Assembly (NCBI GenBank): GCA_935421135.1
Contig: OW285196.1
Coordinates: forward strand, 62,001-126,000
Direction: 5' to 3'
DNA from: Bugulina stolonifera
Lineage: Eukaryota; Bryozoa; Gymnolaemata; Cheilostomatida; Bugulidae
Length of the DNA: 64,000 nucleotides
Shown: positions 55,011-62,622 of the stretch, in pieces
Position numbering within the stretch: position 1 is the stretch's first letter
How the letters are laid out: every line of letters begins with the position of its first letter
The notes under the pieces: model-generated
Databases searched by the model: none
What the model was told of the DNA's origin: nothing
Seen by the model: the letters and a program-made list of their open reading frames with translations, nothing else
Program-made: the position numbers and the translations under genes

Positions 55011-57649
55011 ATGGCTTGCAATAATAAACGATTAATAGCAGCCGCAGCCTACATTGCATTTTATTCTGAGGAAGAGGAAGATAAGAGTCAAAGGAGATGG
55101 TGGGTCGGTCCACAGTGTGCCGAAAGAGCTAGTGAAGGTTAGAGCTACAAAGTTTTTTGCCCAGCTAAGAGCTTGAGCTTGCTGCAAAGGACAATATATA
55201 ATATATAATATTATTATAATTAATATTTCCATTATTATAGTTTTATTTTACCTCATAGTTTTGTTTAATGTACATGTATGACAAAAGTCATAGATGAACG
55301 TAAAGCATAGGGATAGGGCCTTAATTTAATAATAATAAAATATAATTATATTATTTTTATTTTATAATATAATTATAGTAGTAAATAGCCAACATCTGTT
55401 GTCACTCACTCATTGCTAGAAGTTCTATTAATTTACATGTATTAAGAAATTCAAATTATTATTATTATATCCCATTTCCATTAGGCCTACTTAGGAAATC
55501 TTCATCTTGGACTCCAATATCAGAGTTATGTTCAATGCCAATATACAGTTAGAATTACATAATTACATACTCAACAATGTGTATAGTATTCACTCCCCAG
55601 CATAGCAGCCCTTAAGGGCACTTCTACATTGTATTTAGAGGAAATTTTAGTTAGGTTGCTAACAAAGCAAACAGTACAGTTAACAAAAGAAAAGTCTAAC
55701 ATACTGATACTAGCAAAGAATTTCATACTATTAAACTGGCTATGAAAACCCTCAGCTCTCCACATAATCCTTTAGCTTTTACTGGTGATTTACGCATCAT
55801 TATTATAGCCTACTTCTGCATCTAGGTGCCATGAATACTACTGTACCTCGACTGTTGCAAGATGGTCATTCAAGAAGAGTAGGTACATTCATCCACTACT
55901 TCAGAATGCCCGAGGAACTGTTTGCAGACCTGTGTCAGAAACTGGCACCTATCATACAAAAAGCTGACACTAACATGAGACCAGCTGTAGATGTCAAAAC
56001 CAGATTGGGTTGCACGCTAAGATATTTGGCTACAGGATGCACAATGGCTGACCTCCACTATGACTTTCGTCTTGGTAAGCAAATATGTTGAATTCTTAAT
56101 TAAATAACACACCATCGATGGGCTTTACTTGACAAGTAGACTAGTCTATTTATATTGTATGTTCTTATAATTGCAGGAGTAAAAACTATCTCAAACATAA
56201 TTCATGAAACATGTGCAGCCCTATATGAGGTCTTGCAACCGCAGCACCTTTGCATGCCTAGCTCAGCAGAGGAATGGAGAGCAGTGGCAGATGAGTACTT
56301 GGCTCGGTGGAATTACCCTCATTGCCTTGGCTCTCTAGATGGCAAACACACCGTAAGTGATGATATTATTATTATGCCTACTAGGCATTAAAACAAACAT
56401 TGCTCAAATTACAACATTCATGCATAGTGATTGTTATTTGTATGTACATGTACATGTATGTATGAATTTTATATTTCAAGCTTGTGCAGTTATGGAATAA
56501 TTTGTAATATAAATTTCTTTAGAGAATTACTAAGCCTAAAGGAGCTGGGTCAGAGTACCACAACTACAAAGGGTTCGAGAGTCTAGTGCTCATGGCCATA
56601 AGCGATGCTCGGCAAAGGTATGTCGTGTAAACTAACATCCATATTACTAATTATGTCAGCTCAGTACTGTTAGCTTAAAGGGGTTATGCCATGTGTTTTA
56701 TGCCCATCTTCAAACCAGCTGCTATTATTCAGGTTACTAAGAATTGGCTTGGAAGTCACGGAGTTGTGCTCTCTTGGCTACATTTAAGAAGCCAAGACTT
56801 GAACAAAATACTGGATAGCTTGTTACTAAGTAATTAATCATTAATACGGATTTCAGGTTTATATATGTCAGTGTTGGAACAAATGGCCGTAGTTCAGATG
56901 CAGCCATATGGAAAGACTCTGATTTGCAGAGGAGGTTAGAAAATGGAAGCATTGGTGCACCCCCACCAACACCACTCCCTCTCACGACTGATGCTGTGCC
57001 TTATCACTTCATTGGAGATGAGGCTTTTCCTCTCAAGTTATACTTAATGAAGCCCTATCCCAGAGCAACGCAGCAGCTACATCATGATCGCCTTGTCTAC
57101 AACTATAGGCTTAGTCGAGCAAGAAGGATAGTAGGTATGCATCTAACCGACGTATTTATATATATTATTTTGCAATTCTAAGGGCATGTAGTGAACAAAG
57201 TTATGTTTGTACACTGTAGGAAAACAACTTTAAAAGAGCGCTTTGAAAGAATAATTACATTATATGCTATTTCACTAGTTGCCCTATATATTATAGAGAA
57301 TGCATTTGGAAGACTAGCAGCAATGTGGAGAATATTTCACAGGCCAATCGACCTTAATCCTACTAAAGTTGACAGTCTGGTGCTTGCTTGCTGTTGCCTA
57401 CACAACTACTTGTTGGACCACAATGTAACGGCCTACACAACAGATGTAGATGCCTATGTCAGCAACGGTAGTTGGAGGGAAGAAGTGGATGGGGAACTTT
57501 TACCTCTTCAAAGAAGGTTGAGTGGCAATAATCCCTCACGAACTGCTAAACAGATGCAAGAAACTTTAACTAAATGGTTTAATAATGTAGGAAGCGTGGA
57601 GTGGCAAGACAGGATGGTTGCTGTTGGCCAGGGTGTGCCATATAACTAA
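55011..57649 (+). CDS. Harbinger DDE transposase (six exons)
   Basis: This is the catalytic protein of the element (DDE_Tnp_4 family), expected to cut and join transposon ends in the nucleus. Proposed exons are 55011-55137, 55826-56074, 56177-56352, 56523-56617, 56857-57134 and 57297-57649. All introns are GT-AG and all junctions keep frame, giving 425 residues, the usual family length. The first exon encodes an acidic patch followed by RRWWVGP (residues 28-34), a typical Harbinger N-terminal signature. This supports a start at 55011 rather than at the ATG at 55831. A helix-rich DNA-binding region follows at about 55-125. Catalytic candidates are D180 (SLDGKH), D230 (NGRSSD) or D270 (IGDEAFPL), and E309 (VENAFGRL); the E309 codon is split by the last intron. 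The motifs NYRLSRARR and LACCCLHNYLL are also typical. Intron 1 (688 bp) is AT-rich. The weakest point is its donor, GTTAGA. Confidence 0.9.
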
Positions 57650-57690
57650 TTAATAGCTGTAGTCCTGCTCCATTCACTCTTTCATAATCA

Positions 57691-57696
57691 TTTATT
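57691..57696 (-). terminator. Putative polyadenylation signal AATAAA for the MADF gene
   Basis: AATAAA on the minus strand lies 18 bp beyond the stop of the minus-strand gene, in the 65-bp gap between the two convergent stops. The + strand gene has no AATAAA in this gap, so its transcript may run into the 3' end of the neighbour. Confidence 0.5.
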
Positions 57697-57714
57697 CGAC
57701 AGAATGACATGTAT

Positions 57715-58979
57715 TTAGAATTTGGAATTAAGAAGTTCTACATATGATAAATTGTTAGATGGTTCTTGCTCTTGTAGAATAGCATCTACCACCTGTTCTG
57801 TCAGCCTGGACATTAGTCTTCTCTTGGTCTGTGAAAAATATGAAAAGAAGTGACGTATCATAATTATGAATAACTTATAGCTTTTGTGATATAAATATGT
57901 ACTATGTACTTTGATTTTGTAAATGTCAGATATGTACATGTATCTCATATTTATACTCTACTTACAGCCATGCTCCTTATTGAACGAATATCACAGGTTA
58001 GACCCATGGCCCAATGGTGTACAGCGTCTTCTGAATCACACTCCTTGTTTAAAATCTCCAATGCTCTTTGTTTTAGTGGATCATTTGTCCCTGATTTTCT
58101 CTGGAAGAGAAATATTTAACATTATGCAAATTAATGTGCAATTATTGACAATAACATTAACCCTTATTTGTTGTAAATTTATTCATATCCCAATGTTAAT
58201 AGAACTTGAAACTGTCATATTACAACATGTACCTTTCTGTTCGTGGAAGTCGGTGTGTAATTTGTAGGCGTGGACGTGGATGTGCTGGGTATACAGGCTG
58301 CAGAGGCACTAGCCATGCAGGCTGCAGAGGCACTAGGCATGCAGGCTGCAGAGGCACTGGGCATGCAGGTTGTAGTGGCACTAGGCGTGTAGGCTGCAGA
58401 AGCACCAGGCATGCAACCTACAGAGGCACCAGGCATGCCACCTACAGAGGCACCAGGCATGCAACCTACAGAGGCACTAGGCATGCAGCCTGCTGCAGAA
58501 GGAAATAAATTAGTGGTAGTCTTTCTGGCTCTCACTGTAGGCATAAGAAATAACAGCTGCTCAAAATATTGATATGATTTCATGCTTCTCCTTGGAGCAC
58601 CTGAACCAGATGGCTGCTCAAATCTGTGGTTGTATTCCTGAATAATAATAAAACACACATGATACAGAACTACCCCTGTTAAGAATAAATACTTCATTTA
58701 ACTCCTATTTACTCATGAAAAAATAATTTAGCAGAAATTCTACATGTAGTTACAAAATTTTTTTATACTTACTTCTTTAAAGTACTTCCTGTGTGTATTG
58801 TACATTTTTTTAACTTCCTCACAAGTCAGCCCTGTCAGCTCCCCTAAAGTTGTTAATGCAGTTTGCTTAGCTTGTTTATTGCTAAATAATGGGAGTCTAC
58901 TATCCCATATTGCAGGAAATTGTTCTAAATTATTAATAAATAAATTAATTTGCTCAACTGATGCATTAACTCTGGCCAT
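57715..58979 (-). CDS. Harbinger accessory MADF/BESS DNA-binding protein (four exons)
   Basis: This is the second Harbinger gene, a Myb-like (SANT/MADF) protein. In characterised relatives the partner helps nuclear import and recruits the transposase to the ends; that role is inferred here. Minus-strand exons are 58979-58773, 58637-58233, 58100-57966 and 57828-57715. Introns are 132-137 bp, GT-AG, and all phase 0, giving 286 residues. Residues about 8-108 form a MADF domain: an N-terminal helix with the FPAIWD motif, a second helix region with LTCEEVKKMYNTHRKYF, then GSGA and SYQYFEQLLFL. Residues about 120-184 are Ala/Ser/Pro/Cys-rich, encoded by eight 24-bp repeats. Residues about 232-272 (CDIRS...KRRLMSRLTEQVVDAIL) resemble a BESS protein-interaction motif; that assignment is weaker. 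It converges on the transposase gene, with 65 bp between stops. Confidence 0.85.
58294..58485. repeat. 24-bp minisatellite within the MADF gene coding exon
   Basis: Eight consecutive 24-bp units, typically CAGGCTGCAGAGGCACTAGG plus CATG, begin at 58294, 58318, 58342, 58366, 58390, 58414, 58438 and 58462. The period is a multiple of three. On the minus strand each unit encodes eight residues of the type CMPSASAA or CMPGASVG, so copy-number changes would not break the frame. Confidence 0.92.
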
Positions 58980-59209
58980 TATTATTGTACTAATTTTAAT
59001 TAATTGAAAGAAAAATCTAAGTAGGAGGCTTGGCGGAAGTGCAAATGTTTACGTCTTCTGCAAACTTTCTCTAAAGTGGAATCGCTAGTTGCGATTTCTG
59101 ATTGGTCAATTGCTCCAGTCTGTCGGAACTTTTTTGAATTGAATCAATCTGCCTAATCGGCAAGTATTGTGTCTGAAACCTGTCTGAAATGACGTCATTG
59201 ATAATCTGT
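58980..59209 (-). promoter_or_regulatory. Presumed 5' region of the MADF gene
   Basis: These 230 bp lie between the MADF start codon and the right terminal repeat. They contain a CCAAT box on the minus strand (59102-59106 reads ATTGG on +) and a full palindromic CRE, TGACGTCA, at 59190-59197. The promoter role is inferred from position and these motifs. Confidence 0.45.
59190..59197. promoter_or_regulatory. Palindromic CRE-like site TGACGTCA
   Basis: A perfect 8-bp CRE/ATF consensus lies just inside the right terminal repeat and 211 bp upstream of the MADF start codon. Binding of a bZIP factor is possible but not shown by sequence alone. Confidence 0.5.
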
Positions 59210-59260
59210 TTGTCGGGAGCAGATGAATCTGAAGTGATTCGGTGCCGTGTACATGCAGCT
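59210..59260 (-). repeat. Right terminal inverted repeat, Harbinger
   Basis: Read on the minus strand it starts AGCTGCATGTACAC-G-GCACCGAATC, then TTCAGATT and CTCCCGACAA, pairing with 54723-54773. Confidence 0.93.
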
Positions 59261-59263
59261 TAA
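59261..59263. other. Target-site duplication TAA, right copy
   Basis: This is the second copy of the TAA at 54720-54722. The satellite monomer resumes with GACGTAGGAATGACAAC, with no loss compared with the empty paralogue at 18286. Confidence 0.92.
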
Positions 59264-61620
59264 GACGTAGGAATGACAACTGCCGCAATTCACTGCTATC
59301 CTCTCACTAGAAGGACACAAATAGTTCCAGTCATACTCAGCTCGCTCTCTGGTGACTGACTTTTACTAGCAGCTGTGTTTATTCTCTGGTGGGCAGAAAT
59401 AATTCAGTCTATAGTGAGCTCAAGCAAGCTAAAACAAGTAGGACAAGTTATTTATAACATACACTGTACATGTCCTAACAATCCTAAGATCTGAACAGAT
59501 ACCCGAGTATAAACTCACATATTATATGGCAATAAATAGAGATGGCAGTAAATAATCACTGTAGCACCACAATATCTTTGAGCAGTCCTTTTTTTAAACT
59601 GGTTGGTTTTATTTCACTAACATAATATAGAGCAGTTCATGCATCTATTACCTCCCTACGCCGTAGCAATGACAACCACCTGAATTCACTCCTATCCTCT
59701 CACTAGAAGGACACAGTTGTTTCCAGTCATACTCAGCGCGCTCTCTGGTGACTGACTTTTAATTGCAGCTGTGTTTATTCTCTGGTGGGCAGAAATGGTT
59801 CAGTCTATAGATGAGCTCAAGCAGGCTAAAACAAGTAGGACAAGTTATTTATAACATACACTGTACATGTCCTTAACAATCCTAAGATCTGCACAGATAC
59901 CCGAGTATAATCTCACATATTATATGGCAATAAATAGAGATGGTAGTAAATAATCACTGTAGCACCACAATATCTGTGAGCAGTCATTTTATACTGTTTG
60001 GTTTTATTTCACTAACATAATATAGAGCAGTTCTTGCATCTATTACCTCCCTACGCCGTAGCAATGACAACCACCTCAATTCACTCCAATCCTCTCACTA
60101 GAAGGACACAGTTGTTTCCAGTCATACTCAGCTTGCTCCCTGGTAATTGACTTTTACTACCAGCTGTGTCCATCCACTGATGGGCAGAAATGATTCAGTC
60201 TATAGCTGAGCTCAAACAAGCTAAAACAGGTAGGACAGGCTATTTATAATTTACACTGTACTTGTACTAACCAGCATAAGGTCTGCACAGATAACCAGAT
60301 ATAATCTCACATTTTGTATGACAATGGAGATGGCAGTAAATAATCACTGAGTAGCACTACAATATTATCTTTGAGCACTCATTGTAAACTGTTTGGTTTT
60401 ATTTGACTAACGTAATATAGAGCAGTTCATGCATCTATTACCTCCCTACGCCGTAGCAATGACAACCACCTCAATTCAGTCCTATCCTCTCACTAGAAGG
60501 ACACAGTTGTTTCAGTCATACTCAGCTCGCTCTCTGGTGACTGACTTTTACTAGCAGCTGTGATTTTTCTCTGGTGGGCAGAAATGGTTCAGTCTATAGA
60601 TGAGCTCAAGCAAACTAAAACGAGTAGGACAAGTTATTTATAACATACACTGTACATGTCCTAACAATCCTAAGATCTGCACAGATACCCGAGTATAATC
60701 TCACATATTATATGACAATAAATAGAGATGGCAGTAAATAATCACTGAGTAGCACGACAATATCTTTGAGCAGTCATTTTAAACTAGTTGGTTTTATTTC
60801 ACTAACATAATATAGAGCAGTTCATGCATCTATGACCTCCCTACGCCGTAGGAATGACAACCACCTCCATCCACTCCTATCCTCTCAATAGAAGGAGACA
60901 TATGTTTCCAGTCATACTCATCTTGCTCTCTGGTGATTAACTTTTACTAGCCGCTGTGTATATCCTCTGGTGGGCAGAAATGATTCAATCTATAGATGAG
61001 CTCAAACAAGCTAAAACAAGTAGGACAAGTTATTTATAACGTACACTGTACATGTCCTAACAATCCTAGGATCTGCACAGATACCCGAGTATAATCTCAC
61101 AGTTTACATGTATATGACAATAGAAATAACAGTAAACAATCAATGTACTACTACAATGTCTTTGAACAGTCATATTCATGGGTTGGTTTTATTTTATTAA
61201 CATAATATAGAAAAATTCATGCATCTACTTGTATTACCTCCCTAAGACGTAGGAATGACAACTGCCGCAATTCACTGCTATCCTCTCACTAGAAGGACAC
61301 ACTTAGTTCCAGTCATACTCAGCTCGCTCTCTGGTGACTGACGTTTACTAGCAGCTGTGTTTATTTTCTGGTGGGCAGAAATAATTCAGTCTATAGTGAG
61401 CTCAAGCAAGCTAAAACAAGTAGGACAAGTTATTTATAACATACACTGTACATGTCCTAACAATCCTAAGATCTGAACAGATACCCGAGTATAAACTCAC
61501 ATATTATTTGGCAATAAATAGAGATGGCAGTAAATAATCACTGTAGCACCACAATATCTTTGAGCAGTCATTTTTTCAAACTGGTAGGTTTTATTTCACT
61601 AACATAATATAGAGCAGTTC

Positions 61621-61836
61621 ATGCATCTATTACCTCCCTACGCCGTGGCAATGACAACCACCTCAATTCAGTCCTATCCTCTCACTAGAAGGACACAGTT
61701 GTTTCCAGTCATACTCAGCTCACTCTCTGGTGACCAACTTTTAATAGCAGCTGTGTTTATTCTCTGGTGGGCAGAAATGGTTCAGTCCATAGATGAGCTC
61801 AAGCGAGCTAAAACAAGTAGGACAAGTTATTTATAA
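61621..61836 (+). other. Monomer-borne open frame of 71 codons (probably not a gene)
   Basis: One class A monomer is open from ATGCATCTATTACC to TATTTATAA, giving 71 residues that include RRTQLFPVILSSLSGDQLL and ILWWAEMVQSIDELK. In nearly all other class A monomers the same frame is blocked at one codon, the Q after SGD: usually TGA (GACTGACTT), sometimes TAA (GATTAACTT). In this unit it is CAA. Class B units have additional stops and frame shifts. I do not recognise the peptide. It may be chance, or a relic of a coding fragment captured when the satellite was founded. Confidence 0.25.
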
Positions 61837-62079
61837 CATACACTGTACATGTCCTAACAATCCTAAGATCTGAACAGATACCCGAGTATAAACTCACATA
61901 TTATATGACAATAAATAGAGATGGCAGTAAATAATCACTGTAGCACCACAATATCTTTGAGCAGTCATTTTTTTAAACTGGTTGGTTTTATTTCACTAAC
62001 ATAATATAGAGCAGTTCATGCATCTATTACCTCCCTACGCCGTAGCAATGACAACCACCTAAATTCACTCCTATCGTCT

Positions 62080-62372
62080 TGTCAAGTCAAGATATAATAT
62101 AATACGGGTAGCTTTAACAACACGTCTAGACTCACCAGTAGTATGAATCGAAGTGCCGTGTGTTCGCTCCTGTATTCTATGCCTCAGTCTCATATCTCAA
62201 TCCTATTGGCTAGCGCTTATCTCTGTATCCAATAGGCGGCTTCGTCATATGCGTTGACCTCTAGACTATAATCCCACATGCCCTTTTCTTCGAAGAGCCT
62301 CCTCCCTGATTTCTGGTAATCTCTTCCCCAATAGTCTAGATTCCTACAACACTTATCATGTGTTATGTAACA
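62080..62372 (-). repeat. Putative 3' LTR (about 293 bp)
   Basis: On the minus strand it begins TGTTACATAACACATG and ends CTTGACTTGACA, with TG...CA termini. It starts just after the purine tract AAGGAGGAGAG and ends exactly where satellite sequence begins. It holds an inverted pair of CCAAT-box motifs, CCTATTGG (62202-62209) and CCAATAGG (62229-62236). The other LTR is outside the window, so the inner boundary is not proven. An alternative inner end at 62435, next to a T16 run (62443-62458; A-rich on the minus strand), would make it 356 bp. The 5 bp next to the end, CGTCT at 62075-62079, would be the expected target duplication. Confidence 0.6.
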
Positions 62373-62374
62373 TG

Positions 62375-62385
62375 CTCTCCTCCTT
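62375..62385 (-). other. Putative polypurine tract
   Basis: Read on the minus strand, AAGGAGGAGAG lies 2 bp before the proposed LTR start TGTTAC. Such tracts prime plus-strand DNA synthesis in LTR retrotransposons. Confidence 0.5.
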
Positions 62386-62622
62386 GGAAGTCTCATGTCT
62401 AGATCGTAAACAAGCAAATTTTATAACGCTCTACATGCTTTCTTTTTTTTTTTTTTTTCACAAGCTCTATATAAATACAAGCTATTTTCAACTACTATTG
62501 TCTACAAGGCATGAATTACAGTGTCAATGTGTACAGTATATATATAATAAGTTGGACTCACCTCGTTCTAGTTCTCTAATACTTTACCTAGTCTTCTAGT
62601 AACTTACTCACATGTTCAGGGT
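62386..62622 (-). other. Untranslated stretch between the zinc-knuckle ORF and the LTR
   Basis: These 237 bp follow the ORF stop on the minus strand. They contain a T16 run on + (62443-62458; A16 on the coding strand) and no supportable open frame. Confidence 0.5.

Larger units (their letters stand above)
54723..59260. mobile_element. PIF/Harbinger DNA transposon, apparently autonomous (4538 bp)
   Basis: The element is bounded by terminal inverted repeats of about 51 bp and a TAA duplication, and is inserted in a class B satellite monomer whose empty paralogue is at 18286. It contains both genes that define autonomous Harbinger elements: a DDE transposase on + and a Myb/MADF-type DNA-binding partner on -. 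They converge, with stop codons 65 bp apart. All exons keep an open frame with GT-AG borders, and the terminal repeats are intact, so the copy may be recent and possibly active. No internal frameshift or nonsense codon was found in the spliced models. Confidence 0.95.
59261..62079. repeat. Satellite array, block 3 (about 7 monomers)
   Basis: This is the continuation of the roughly 395-bp satellite after the Harbinger element, in the same orientation and phase. Class A, B and third-class monomers are all present. The sequence matches a monomer up to CACTCCTATC at about 62075, has one mismatch, and stops at 62079 against the proposed LTR end. The array is probably split here by the retrotransposon rather than ended. 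Confidence 0.95.

Noticed and set aside
55032..55232. Minus-strand 66-codon frame over the first transposase exon
   Set aside because: It is antisense to the exon encoding the Harbinger N-terminal signature and has no features of its own.
55831..55833. ATG at 55831 as the transposase start
   Set aside because: The upstream exon 55011-55137 joins in frame and supplies the family's N-terminal RRWW signature.
57904..58267. Plus-strand open frames between the two Harbinger genes
   Set aside because: They lie opposite exons and introns of the MADF gene and show no domain.
58206..58508. Plus-strand open frame rich in Cys-Arg-Gly-Thr repeats
   Set aside because: It is the antisense reading of the 24-bp minisatellite in the MADF gene. 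The minus-strand frame has splice sites and recognisable domains on both sides.
2773..62079. The long tandem array considered as a CRISPR array
   Set aside because: Units are about 395 bp and wholly repetitive with no short-repeat/unique-spacer pattern, and the DNA is eukaryotic.
2773..62079. The array considered as tandem 5S rRNA, tRNA or snRNA genes
   Set aside because: GGTTCAGTCTATAG vaguely recalls a B box, but there is no matching A box at the right distance, no cloverleaf, and no T-run terminator at a fixed place.
2773..62079. The array considered as tandem copies of a protein-coding exon under selection
   Set aside because: The shared frame is blocked by TGA or TAA in nearly every class A monomer, and class B monomers have frameshifts and further stops. 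It is kept only as a low-confidence relic.
62217..62417. Minus-strand 66-codon frame at the LTR
   Set aside because: It crosses the proposed LTR boundary and purine tract, has no domain, and is best explained as chance openness in regulatory sequence.
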